Positions 8,748 to 17,672 of a DNA stretch of 64,000 nt are shown piece by piece; the first letter of the stretch is position 1, and every line of letters starts with the position of its first letter. A program made the translations under genes and the position numbers. Source of the DNA: JTS-AC122 sp050246015 (GTDB lineage Bacteria; Planctomycetota; Phycisphaerae; Phycisphaerales; UBA1924); the NCBI GenBank assembly GCA_050246015.1, contig JBFWWU010000020.1, positions 12,979 to 76,978 on the forward strand. The letters run 5' to 3'. The notes under the pieces were generated by a model. The model searched no databases, was not told the DNA's origin, and was given only the letters and a program-made list of their open reading frames with translations.

Positions 8748-9358
8748 GATGGTTCCTTCGGATTGGATTTCCCGGTTGACACCTGCGGCAACGGGTGCGC
8801 CACAATCACCAGACGATGGGCCCGGCCACCCGGAGCGCGTTCATCGTGGTACTTCGAAACCAGCCTCGTCACCGCCTCGGCGAGTTCCTGGCTGAACGCC
8901 GCCCGCTCCGCCGGCGACCGAAAGCAAACCTCCGTATCCACCGACAGCGTCGCCAGACGCTTGCCCGCTTCCCGCGCTCGACGCACCAGGTCCCCCACTT
9001 CACGCACGATGCGCGCCCCAAGCGCGATCAGGTAACTCGCCGACAGCCGGTCCTGCTCCCGCTTGGGATCGACCGCGACAGGCCCCAGCGCGCGGGGTGA
9101 CACCACATACGACGTCGCCGTCGCCACCAGCAACCGCTCCGTCAGCCCCCCCCACTTGCGTTCCTCCGCGAGCCGCACCAGCCCGTGCCCCTCCAGCGCG
9201 TGCAGGTGATAGTTCACCTTCTGCCGCGTCAACCCGACGCGCGTCGCCAGCGTCGCCGCCGACGCCGGCTCCGCCAGTTCAGACAGCAGCCGGCTCCGCA
9301 CCGGCTCCAGCGCCACCGCCGCCGTCTCAGGATCATCGATCACTTCAATCCCGATCAT
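8744..9358 (-). CDS. ArsR-type winged-helix transcriptional regulator
   Basis: 204 residues from the ATG at 9358. Residues about 15-75 form a winged helix: RSRLLSELAEPASAATLATRVGLTRQKVNYHLHALEGHGLV. The rest is helical and may bind a ligand or form the dimer. It is co-transcribed with the SRPBCC gene (4-bp overlap). A longer frame starts at 9454 but would include the promoter, so 9358 is chosen. A consensus-like promoter places the transcript start at or next to the ATG, so the mRNA is probably leaderless; the palindrome over the -35 box suggests autorepression. Confidence 0.85.
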   Translation of the reverse strand: MIGIEVIDDPETAAVALEPVRSRLLSELAEPASAATLATRVGLTRQKVNYHLHALEGHGLVRLAEERKWGGLTERLLVATATSYVVSPRALGPVAVDPKREQDRLSASYLIALGARIVREVGDLVRRAREAGKRLATLSVDTEVCFRSPAERAAFSQELAEAVTRLVSKYHDERAPGGRAHRLVIVAHPLPQVSTGKSNPKEPS

Positions 9359-9364
9359 GTCTAC

Positions 9365-9393
9365 ACCATACCATTGACAACTTTTATTGTCAA
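9365..9393 (-). promoter_or_regulatory. Promoter with overlapping palindromic operator
   Basis: On the minus strand: -35 TTGACA (9393-9388), 17-bp spacer, -10 TATGGT (9370-9365), then six bases to the ATG at 9358. The palindrome TTGACAA-N6-TTGTCAA (9374-9393) covers the -35 and half the spacer, an ideal place for a repressor such as the adjacent HTH protein. No room for a Shine-Dalgarno sequence remains if transcription starts 7 nt after the -10. Confidence 0.7.
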
Positions 9394-9508
9394 GTGGGAC
9401 ATGCAGATTTTTCCAGCCGTTCAGCAGATGTCCGCCACGCCACGCCGGGCGCACCTCCGCGCCCCGCCCGATGTCCTCGCACGATCACGGCTCGACCAAG
9501 CCCAGGCC

Positions 9509-9988
9509 CTACCGCACCGCCCGCTTGAGTTGCTCGCTGTCAATCTTCACCATCGTCATCATCGAGCCCATCGCCTTGCCGGCCTTCACCGGGTCCGGGT
9601 CGGCGATCAACTCCATGAGCAACTTCGGATCGATCTGCCACGACACCCCGAAGTGGTCCGTGATCCACCCGCACGCCACCGGCTTGCCCCCCGCCGCCAC
9701 GAACCTGTTCCAATATTCATCCACCTGTGCCTGCGTGTCGCAGATCACGGCGATCGAGATGCCCTGCGTAAACGTGAACGAAGGCCCCCCGTTGAGCGCG
9801 ACGAACTCGCGTCCGTCGAGCCTGAACTCCACGGTCATGACGCCGCCCGCTTTGAACGGCGCCCCCGGGCCAAGGTCCGGGTAGTGCGTGATCCGCGTGA
9901 CCTTCGAGTTTGGAAAAACCGTCGTGTAGAAGCGCGCCGCTTCCTCGGCCTGATCGTTGAATGTCAAAAACGTCTTGATGTGCGGCAT
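9509..9988 (-). CDS. VOC-superfamily (PhnB-like) protein
   Basis: 159 residues starting MPHIKTFLTFNDQAEEAARFY, the typical N-terminus of the PhnB / '3-demethylubiquinone-9 methyltransferase-like' VOC family, and containing FRLDGREFVALNGGP, WNRFVAAGGK and CGWITDHFGVSWQIDP. Members share the glyoxalase/bleomycin-resistance fold; most lack proven activity. The ATG at 9988 gives the canonical start; upstream in-frame starts are ignored. Confidence 0.88.
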   Translation of the reverse strand: MPHIKTFLTFNDQAEEAARFYTTVFPNSKVTRITHYPDLGPGAPFKAGGVMTVEFRLDGREFVALNGGPSFTFTQGISIAVICDTQAQVDEYWNRFVAAGGKPVACGWITDHFGVSWQIDPKLLMELIADPDPVKAGKAMGSMMTMVKIDSEQLKRAVR

Positions 9989-10212
9989 GACAGACGTTAC
10001 CAACTCGCGCCGGGCCTGTCCACTCGATCCGCCGCCGCACGGACCAGATGTTGGGCGCCAAGAAAGACAGCGGCCTCCCCCACCCACCCCAGCCGAAGCG
10101 AGGCGGAATTCACACTGAGTTCATGCACGGGTTAACCGGCGACTGCATTCTCACACGAAAACCGCTGCGTCGCTCGAAGCGCCCGCGGGTGTTGCCTATT
10201 CCGGAGTCTGCC

Positions 10213-10566
10213 ATGCCCAGCGCCGATCGTCAACAGTTGGAAGCCTGCGCACATGTCTGCCACGAGTGCCAGGATGCCTGCCTCCGCACCATCGTGCATT
10301 GCCTTGACCTAGGTGGCCCGCACGCGTCGCGCGAGCACCAGACGCTGCTCACGGACTGCGCCGCGATCTGCGGACTCTCCCACGGCTTCCTGCACCGTCA
10401 ATCGGCGCTGCACGCTCACACGTGCCGTGCCTGTGCCGAGGTCTGCCGCGCGTGCGCCCAGGACTGCCAGCGCGTCGGCAACGGGGACCGCGTCATGCAG
10501 GAGTGCGCGGCGACGTGCCGGCGCTGCGCCGAATCGTGCGAGCAAATGGCCGGGGCGGGCGTCTGA
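10213..10566 (+). CDS. Cys-rich four-helix bundle copper-binding protein (DUF326/Csp type)
   Basis: 117 residues with 16 cysteines, mostly as C-x2-C and C-x3-C on the inner faces of predicted helices (HVCHECQDAC, TCRACAEVCRACAQDC, CAATCRRCAESC). This is the pattern of the ferredoxin-like DUF326 / Csp copper-storage family, which binds many Cu(I) ions in a four-helix bundle. There is no signal peptide, so it would be cytosolic like Csp3. The ATG at 10213 is preferred to the longer frame from 10048. Confidence 0.85.
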   Translation: MPSADRQQLEACAHVCHECQDACLRTIVHCLDLGGPHASREHQTLLTDCAAICGLSHGFLHRQSALHAHTCRACAEVCRACAQDCQRVGNGDRVMQECAATCRRCAESCEQMAGAGV

Positions 10567-10683
10567 ACCAGGTGTTCGCCGGCCGTGCGACCCCACGCCT
10601 TGGTCCTCCCGACCACGCACCTTCTCGATCGTCACTCCGCCGGCGTCCGCACCGACCCGCCGCCCGCCCTAGAGTTTTGCCGA

Positions 10684-11394
10684 ATGCCGGGCAAAGCCGC
10701 CAAATCCTCCAAGCGTGCGCCGGCCGTTTCGACGCCGCGCAGGGGCGCCGCGGGGCGGGGAGCCGCGACCCGCAAGCCCGCCGCGCGATCAACGCACGGC
10801 GCTTCATCGCCGGCCGACGTGGTCTGCTTCACGGCGACCCTTCAGAAGCCTCGCACGCCCCAGACGCCCGATCACCCCGGTGACTCCGCGTGGACCTTTC
10901 TCCTGGTGCCCCGGGCCGCCAGCGCCAAACTCCCATCGCGCGGCATGGTCTCCGTGGTCGGTACCATTCAAGGCTCCCCCCTCCGCACCACCCTGCATCC
11001 CGACGGCAAGGGCGGGCACTGGCTGAAGGTGGATCACGCCCTCCGTACCACCGCCGGTTTCAACCCCGGCGACGTCGTGAGCGTCCAAATCTCCACGCTC
11101 CCCCCCGGTGACGAGCCCGAGCCCGATGTCCCGCCCGATCTAAAGCGCGCCCTCGCCGGCGCGCCCGGCGAACCCGGCGACAAGGCACGGGCGACATGGA
11201 ACGACATCACCCCTGCCGCGCGACGCGACTTCATCTTCTGGATCTCCTCGCCAAAGAAGACCGAAACGAGGATCAAGCGCATCGCCACCGCGTGCGACAT
11301 GCTCGCCAAAGGCAAGCGCCGCCCCTGCTGCTTCGACCGATCAGGGATGTACAGCAGCAGCCTGAGTTGCCCCGTCGCCGACGAGGCTCCGTAA
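10684..11394 (+). CDS. DUF1905 / YdeI-OmpD-associated family protein
   Basis: 236 residues. A basic, low-complexity N-terminus of about 45 residues precedes a DUF1905-like beta-domain (FTATLQKP... WTFLLVPRAASAKL... VVGTIQGSPLRTTLHPDG... GDVVSVQI). A YdeI-like C-terminal segment follows (LKRALA ... WNDITPAARRDFIFWISSPKKTETRIKRI). Such proteins are widespread small bacterial proteins of unclear role. ATG 10684 gives the usual domain start plus the basic tail. Confidence 0.8.
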   Translation: MPGKAAKSSKRAPAVSTPRRGAAGRGAATRKPAARSTHGASSPADVVCFTATLQKPRTPQTPDHPGDSAWTFLLVPRAASAKLPSRGMVSVVGTIQGSPLRTTLHPDGKGGHWLKVDHALRTTAGFNPGDVVSVQISTLPPGDEPEPDVPPDLKRALAGAPGEPGDKARATWNDITPAARRDFIFWISSPKKTETRIKRIATACDMLAKGKRRPCCFDRSGMYSSSLSCPVADEAP

Positions 11395-11553
11395 CGGCAG
11401 CCCGCAGGGTCTCACCTCGAAGCCCCCGCGTTCGATGTTGAACGCCGCCCACGACCCATAATCCCTCTCTCCCGTCCCCCCGTCCGGCGTAGCATTCTCC
11501 ATCGAGTCGCCCACACTCGACCTTCGTTCATAAACCAGTCCCGCGCTGGAATC

Positions 11554-12081
11554 TTCGAGCATGTCAGGCGCATCACCAACCTCGCCCAGGTCTCCGTCGG
11601 CGATCTCGCCGCCTCCTCTCAGTTCTGGAACCTCTCCGTCGCCCTCACCCCCTGGAACGGCATCAACCTCTACGGCGAAAACACCTTCGGCAACCAGGTC
11701 CAGGTCGCCTGGTGGGTCCCTCAGTTCGGCGCCCAGTGGCGCTCCGAATTCCTCACCGCCACCAACTACACCCCCGTTGGGATCTACCCCCGCGGCACCC
11801 TCACCGCGTACTCGTCATCCTGGGGCGGCCTCAATGTCGCCCACATCAACCCCGATGGGCTCGTTGAGGTCTACTGGTGGTCCCCGGCTTCCAACCACTG
11901 GACGCGGGAGATCCTCAACCAGCAGGTCGATTCGCACCTGCGACAGTTCCGCGCCGTCGATCGTCTCCAAAGCGCCGTCTCCCCCGCCGGCGAGTTCAGC
12001 CTCTTTGCACGCGATGAACTCGGTTACGTCTTCCGCTTCTTCTGGGATCCCAGCCATCCCTGGCGGCTTGAGCGGATCTGA
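11554..12081 (+). pseudogene. 5'-truncated coding remnant without a start codon
   Basis: In the same frame as the preceding gene, the stretch after its stop stays open to a TGA at 12079-12081. It has strong third-position GC and protein-like content: VGDLAASSQFWNLSVALTPW, VEVYWWSPASNHWTREIL, ELGYVFRFFWDP. It shows internal repeat-like W-rich segments as in beta-propeller/lectin-like surface proteins. No ATG, GTG or TTG lies in frame between 11395 and the conserved part, and other frames with ATG have poor coding character. I read it as the 3' remnant of a larger secreted-protein gene. Function unknown. Confidence 0.55.
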
Positions 12082-12118
12082 TACACCCGGCCCGTGATCC
12101 CGGCGGCCCGGGCGCGCC

Positions 12119-14014
12119 CTACCGCTCCGCCGCGTCGCACAACTCCGCCTCCACCCGCGTCTGCCCATTCCACGTCGAGAGTCGCGGCTCCACCACCATG
12201 TCGAGCATCGCCCCCTCGCGAAACCGTTCCGCGTACGCGCCCCAGTTCCAGCCAACCACGCGCATCACCCCGCCGATCTCTCCCGCGCCCGGTCCCGTTT
12301 CCTCCTGCTTGCTCGCCGATCGCTTCACTAGCAGCGAGACGTGCTTCCCGTGCGACCCCAGCATCCTCGGCCCCGTCGCCAGCCGAACCCCCCGCACACG
12401 CACACGCACCGGCGAGTTCCCGCGACCGAACGGCCCCACCCGCTCCAGCGCCCGCAGCGCCTCGTGCGTGAACTCCCGCACCTCCGCGTCACAATCCACC
12501 CGCAGCCGCGGCGTCAGCCGCTCTCCCGCGATCGCCCCGCTCGCGTACTCCACGAACGCCGACGTGAACCCCTCCAGCCGCTCCGACCGGATCGACAGCC
12601 CCGCCGCCATGTCGTGGCCACCGAACCGCTCCAGCATCCCCGCAAACCGCTCCAGCGCCGCGTGCAGGCTGAACCCATCGATCGACCGCCCCGACCCCTG
12701 GCATGTCCCGCTCGCGCTGCACATCAGGATCGTCGGCCGCCCAAACCGCTCCACCATCCGCGAGCAGACGATCCCCACCACCCCCGGGTGCCAGCGCTCG
12801 TCCGCCAGCACGATCGCGTGCCGACCCGGCGCGATCATCCCCGCCGCCTCCGCTCGCTCGCACGCCTGCTCGAAGATCTCCCGCTCCACCGCCCGGCGCT
12901 CGTCGTTCTGCCGCGAGAGCATCGCCGCCAGTTCCTTCGCGCGGGCATCGTCGGCCACCGTGAGCAGTTCCACCGCCGACCCCGCATGACCCAGCCGCCC
13001 CGCCGCGTTCAGCCTCGGCGCCAGTTTGAACCCAACGTCGGTCGCGCTCACCGCTTCACCGTCGAGCCCGGCCGCGTCGATCAGCGCCTGCACGCCCCCG
13101 AACCGCCGCGCGTGCGCTCCGCTCGTCCCCACGTGCCGCAAGCGCGACAGCCCGTACCGCGCGATCACCCGGTTCTCTCCCACCAGCGGCACCACGTCCG
13201 CCACCGTCCCCAGCGCCGCGTACGCCAGCAGATCCACCAGCAACTCCCGCGTCTGCGCGTCCACCTTCCCGCTCGGCGCCGCAACCAGTCTTCCCCCCGC
13301 CGTGTCGCTCACCACGCTCGCCTCCGCCGACATGGTCGCCAGCCGCCACGCCAGTTTGTACGCCACCCCGGCTCCGCACAGTTCGCCAAACGGGTACGCC
13401 GAGTCCGCCCGGCGCGGGTGCACGACCGCGAATGCCTCGGGCAACTCGCTCATCGACGACGGCGGGTTGTGGTGATCCGTGATGATCAGGTCTACCCCGC
13501 ATTCCCGCGCCCGCCGCGCCGGCCCGTGGCTCCCGATCCCGCAGTCCACCGACACAATCACCTTCGCACCGTCCCGCGCCAGCGCCGCCACCGCCTCCTC
13601 TTTGAGTCCGTACCCCTCTTCCAGCCGGTGCGGCACATACGTCCTCACGTTCGCCGCCCCAACCCCGCTCCCGGCGCCTCCGGCCAGCGCCAACCCGCTC
13701 CGGCTCGCCAGATGCCCGAGCATATGAAACAGAATCGCGGCGGCCGTAATCCCGTCAGCGTCATAATCCCCGTAGATCACGATCCCTTCGCCCCCATGCA
13801 GGGCCTCCAGCAGCCGCTCCGCCGCTCGGTCCAGTTCCGGCATCAGCGACGGATCGTGCAACTCCGATAGCCTGGGAGAAAGAAACCGCTCCATCGCCCC
13901 GGCCTCCCCGTCCGCCCCCAGCACGCCGCGCGACCGCAGCACACGCTCGACCAGCGACTCGCCCGGCACCTCCCGCGCCTCGCTCATCACCCAGATGGAC
14001 CGAAATCCCTGCAC
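12119..14014 (-). CDS. recJ: Single-stranded-DNA-specific exonuclease RecJ
   Basis: 631 residues with the DHH phosphoesterase motifs of RecJ: VIYGDYDADGITAAA (residues 79-93), DCGIGSHGPA, DLIITDHHNPPSS (DHH at 180-182), and the DHHA1 motif FGGHDMAAGLSI near residue 470, then an OB-like C-terminal domain. RecJ digests 5' single-stranded DNA in recombination and repair and needs Mn or Mg bound by these Asp/His residues. The start is GTG (14014), giving the normal N-terminal segment (SIWVMSEARE). Confidence 0.95.
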   Translation of the reverse strand: MQGFRSIWVMSEAREVPGESLVERVLRSRGVLGADGEAGAMERFLSPRLSELHDPSLMPELDRAAERLLEALHGGEGIVIYGDYDADGITAAAILFHMLGHLASRSGLALAGGAGSGVGAANVRTYVPHRLEEGYGLKEEAVAALARDGAKVIVSVDCGIGSHGPARRARECGVDLIITDHHNPPSSMSELPEAFAVVHPRRADSAYPFGELCGAGVAYKLAWRLATMSAEASVVSDTAGGRLVAAPSGKVDAQTRELLVDLLAYAALGTVADVVPLVGENRVIARYGLSRLRHVGTSGAHARRFGGVQALIDAAGLDGEAVSATDVGFKLAPRLNAAGRLGHAGSAVELLTVADDARAKELAAMLSRQNDERRAVEREIFEQACERAEAAGMIAPGRHAIVLADERWHPGVVGIVCSRMVERFGRPTILMCSASGTCQGSGRSIDGFSLHAALERFAGMLERFGGHDMAAGLSIRSERLEGFTSAFVEYASGAIAGERLTPRLRVDCDAEVREFTHEALRALERVGPFGRGNSPVRVRVRGVRLATGPRMLGSHGKHVSLLVKRSASKQEETGPGAGEIGGVMRVVGWNWGAYAERFREGAMLDMVVEPRLSTWNGQTRVEAELCDAAER

Positions 14015-14182
14015 GCCTCAAGAGTACCGCCCTCGACCCCTCCTCAGACCATCGCCACCGACATGTGCGCCACCCGCATGTGTGACACCGTGCCTGCCAC
14101 GATGCGCGCCGCCCGCCACGTACAGCCGCCATCGGGGCCCCCCGCCGGACGACGAGTCCGCCTGTTTCTTTGATGCCGCGAA

Positions 14183-15721
14183 CTACGGACATCCGCTCAG
14201 AAACGCCGTGAAGTAATCGAAGAAGTCCTGCGTATTCACCGCTCCGTCGTGGTTGAAGTCGGGGGAGTACGAGATCGGGCCGCCGAAGAAGGCTACGATA
14301 AAGTCGTAGAAATCCTGCGAGTTTAGCACGCCGTCGTAGTTGTAGTCGGCGGCGCAGGAATGGAGGATGTAACCGCGGGCGGGCTGGTTACAACTCGCGT
14401 CGCATCCGTCCTGCGAGAAGATGAGCAAGTCGGGACGCCCGTCGCCGGAGGTGTCGGGGAGTAGCGTCGGCGTATACCCGAAGTCGCCGATGGCGAGCGG
14501 ACGCGGCCGCGGCGAGACGATGGTGCGGTAGAGCTGGCCGGTGTGGCCGGAGAAGATGTATGACACGCCGGCGTGGGGCGGATAGCCGGGCGGGGTCTCC
14601 TGCGGGGCGGAAACGAGGATATCGCCGAAGCCGTCGCCGGTGATGTCGGGGAGGCCGAGGACACCACGACCGAAGGTGCCACTCTGAGTAGGGCGGGGCG
14701 AGAATAGCGAGTACAGAAGCTGTCCAGTCGCTCCCGAATAGACGTATGCGGCACCCGCCGAAGTCGGGAGTCCTGGAGTATCTTGATAGTACGCGGTCAC
14801 GACAAGATCGCCGCTGCCATCGCCGTCCAAGTCCCCAACGCCCGTTATGTACTGTGCGAAGCCGCCATATAGCGCGTCGGCGCTTGGATAGATCGTGTAT
14901 AGGTGCAATCCGGTCGCACCCGAAAAGACATGCAGTGGAATTGTGTTATTGCCTTCGGAATTGCGCTCGTTCGCCCGGAACGCAAAATCGCGCTCGCCGT
15001 CGCCGTCAAGGTCTGGGACCACGCAGCCCAAGTATGCGAAATAACCGCCAGAGCGAGGCGTCGGGGAGTGAACCGTTGTCAGGACTTCCCCGGTCTGCAC
15101 GGAGTAGATATACCCGAGTCCGGTCGTGCCGTCTGCGTATGGCGCGCCGATGAGCAGGCGCTCAACAGGTCCAAGCATCGGATCTTCAAGCGGCGCCAGG
15201 ACCAGACCGAATGCACCCCCCCCACCCGGCGGATAGGTGAGCGTGCGAATCACCGTCCGCTCGCTCCCGGAGATGAGATGAACGTACCCCGCGCTGCCGA
15301 GCGGTTCGCTCACGGCGAAATCGCCCGCGCCGTCGGAGTCAATATCGCCGAGGCTGGTCACAGCGAAGCCGAACTCCCCGAAACCATGCAAGATGGGAGC
15401 AATGATAATCTGAAGCCTCTCTCCAGTGTGACCCGAGAAGACATAGCACCGTCCCGCATCGCCGATCAGAGGTGTTCCTGCATCTTCGATGGGAGCGCCC
15501 ACCACCACGTCCCCAAAGCCGTCGCCATCCAAATCTGATATCCCAGCAACACCAGATATCCCAAAGCCGGAAGTCCCGAATGACCCCACTTGGTACGGTG
15601 CGATCGTTGAATACGACTGCGCGTGCGCGGATATCACTGGCATCAGCAGGAGTATCAATGCCCTGATTGATGCATACAGGTTACGAAAACCCCCGCGCCA
15701 ACCGGATCGACCCGTGTACAT
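14183..15721 (-). CDS. Secreted FG-GAP beta-propeller protein with GC-type dockerin
   Basis: 512 residues. A signal peptide (ALILLLMPVISAHAQ, residues about 21-35) is followed by roughly seven integrin-alpha-like FG-GAP repeats, each with a calcium-loop D-x-D-G-D-G-x-x-D (SDLDGDGFGDVVVGAP, GDLDGDGSGDLVV, PDITGDGFGDILV). The last 60 residues are two dockerin-like calcium loops, DYNYDGVLNSQDFYDF and DFNHDGAVNTQDFFDY, ending GCP. It is probably a surface or secreted protein; the dockerin is thought to act as a sorting or attachment tag. A paralog lies at 52.7-54.2 kb. Confidence 0.85.
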   Translation of the reverse strand: MYTGRSGWRGGFRNLYASIRALILLLMPVISAHAQSYSTIAPYQVGSFGTSGFGISGVAGISDLDGDGFGDVVVGAPIEDAGTPLIGDAGRCYVFSGHTGERLQIIIAPILHGFGEFGFAVTSLGDIDSDGAGDFAVSEPLGSAGYVHLISGSERTVIRTLTYPPGGGGAFGLVLAPLEDPMLGPVERLLIGAPYADGTTGLGYIYSVQTGEVLTTVHSPTPRSGGYFAYLGCVVPDLDGDGERDFAFRANERNSEGNNTIPLHVFSGATGLHLYTIYPSADALYGGFAQYITGVGDLDGDGSGDLVVTAYYQDTPGLPTSAGAAYVYSGATGQLLYSLFSPRPTQSGTFGRGVLGLPDITGDGFGDILVSAPQETPPGYPPHAGVSYIFSGHTGQLYRTIVSPRPRPLAIGDFGYTPTLLPDTSGDGRPDLLIFSQDGCDASCNQPARGYILHSCAADYNYDGVLNSQDFYDFIVAFFGGPISYSPDFNHDGAVNTQDFFDYFTAFLSGCP

Positions 15722-15789
15722 ATGTACTCCAGACTTTCACGGAGAATCGACAAGAGCAGGACTTGTCGTCGAGTGACGCAATATCGCAC

Positions 15790-17456
15790 TCACGGCGGGA
15801 TCAACTGGTCGTACCGGACGACAGTGTAGCGTTGCACCTTGGCGCCGCTTGCGTTGAGTTCGGTCGCTTGACCGAGCACGCACACATCGCCGGCATGGTT
15901 TACAGCGCCCGCCTCCACACCAACCAGCCGAACCGCGACGGCAAAGTCGGTACCATGAGCAGCGCCTGAGTAGAACTCCCAGTTAACTGCGATGTTCCCG
16001 CCAACAATCCATCGCTGCATGCCGAAGTGATCGAGACTGTATGTGACATGATCTTCCAATACACCGGCACCGTTGTATGACTTGCCCGCAAGGTAGATGT
16101 TGGCATCCTTGTCAACGAGCATGTCGCTCACGCGATCCTCGGCCTGATTCGGTACATTGTCATACGCGTGGGTCCATGCCAACATGCCATCCGGCGCGTT
16201 GTATTTGTGCGTTACGATGTTGTATCCTGTCGCCACTCCACCCCAACTGTCCCCGGCAACGAATACACCGCCGTCGGGGTGCCCGCTAATACCACCATCT
16301 GCCCCACATCCGACCCGCTGAAGCCGCCGTCGTAGATTTGACGCGAGGGCCAGAGAATCGGATCATTCGTCGCGAAGGACTCGCTGTACGCCACCGTGCA
16401 GTAATCATTATCTCCAACCGTTGACGATCCGCCACTGACTTTGCAGTTCGTCGAGCCGGTGACGAACACCCGTCCGCCTCCGACGGCCATCGCCGTCGCC
16501 GCCTCGTTCCCTGACACCGCCGTGCCGGCCCACATCGCCAGGTCAAACCGCGTTGCCGCGGCGAGTGAGCCGTCGCTCGCGTTGAATCGCACCACGGCGT
16601 AGTCATTCCCCGTCGTCACACCCGCCGAAGTACCCACGACCGTCACGCTGGAGGCGTTCTGCGTCAGCATCATGTCGCTGGTCGTGTCTTTGCCGTGCGC
16701 CGGGCCGTCGTAGCGCGCGACAACCGGGAACCCAACCGCGTCGTACCCCCACAGCGAGTTGCCGAGTCCCGCCGCGCTCCCGTCGAGCTTCATGACAATC
16801 AGGTCGAACCCGGTTGATGCCCCGGCGACTTGGCCGATCGAATGTCCGGCTATGTAGACCGCGTTCCCGCCGCCACCGCCTCCTTCACCGGCGCCTCCCG
16901 TCGGTCCGACCCGAATCAACACCGGCACGTCGTCCTGGTTCGCCAACTGGAGTTTGTTGTTGTATCGGACCTTCCAGATGATGTGCCCGTCGGTCGATGG
17001 GTTGGAAGGTGTGTTCCAGTAGGCGACGACGACGATGTCCTTGCCGGCGCCCCCCTCGACGACGCCGACGGCGTAGATGATGCTGCCGAAGTCGCCGTCG
17101 CCGGCGATGCAGACGCCATAGAAGTCGGTGGCGTCGTCGTAGGTGTACTGATCGAACAGTTTCGCCGTCGTCGTTGACGCGCCATACAGCCATCAGACCA
17201 GAAGCGCCCCACGGCTGAGCAGAGCGTCCGGTGACAAACATTTCTCCCGTGGCGTTGTCGCCCCCCTGAAAAGTCTGCCGAGTGTGTAACGCGAACCGCG
17301 TCGGTGGAACCACCGGCGCACTGTCGCTCATCTCCCGGGGTGATTGCGCGACCTGAATCACAGGCACGCTCTGTGCCAAGGTTGGTGTGCCGACCCCAAA
17401 CGCCCAGAGCGCAAGGACCGACAAGGACCGACAAGGACCGACGAGGACCGCTTCAT
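15790..17456 (-). pseudogene. Frameshifted secreted beta-propeller (SBBP-like) protein
   Basis: Three reading-frame pieces together match the intact paralog at 54.3-56.0 kb. The ends align (GQATELNASGAKVQRYTVVR versus GLATEVNAVEQKVLRYAAWR). An ATG at 17456 follows GGGGAAA but is out of frame because of a 10-bp repeat in four copies (17411-17450). A TTG at 17424 could start MSVLALWAFGVGTPTLAQS in the right frame. Two more shifts follow: an extra A in an A-tract near 17160 and a missing C in a C-tract near 16280; correcting both restores one continuous protein of about 540 residues with repeated VTGxS/VVGTS blades. No dockerin follows. The lesions may be real decay, phase variation or assembly errors. 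Confidence 0.7.
17411..17450 (-). repeat. 10-bp tandem repeat (x4) in signal-peptide coding region
   Basis: Four tandem units of CGGTCCT(T/C)GT/C on the minus strand (acaaggaccg on plus; the first and last units each differ by one base). They lie 4-44 bp after the upstream ATG (17456). A unit of 10 changes the reading frame at each copy gained or lost. With two copies (or five) the frame would read MKRSSSVLALWAFGVGTPTL then AQ, a good signal peptide. Confidence 0.8.
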
Positions 17457-17672
17457 CTTATTTCCCCGGCAAACAACCACCCGAACCGCAGACCCGAGCG
17501 GGTCCGATCTTGGTTTAGATTACCCTACTCTTGCCGGAGTTGTCAAGCAAAATGCCGCCACAAGGCGGCAAGTTCATTGTCGGTGCCACGCGCGCAACCC
17601 GGGATCTACCGGCCCGAGTCGGTCCCCGTCGCCGCGACCTTCTGCCCCATCGCCCGCAGCGCCCGCGTGAAC

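Noticed and set aside
12341..13870. 509-codon plus-strand frame opposite recJ
   Set aside because: Arg/Pro/His-rich translation typical of the complement of a GC-rich gene; recJ motifs on the other strand are complete.
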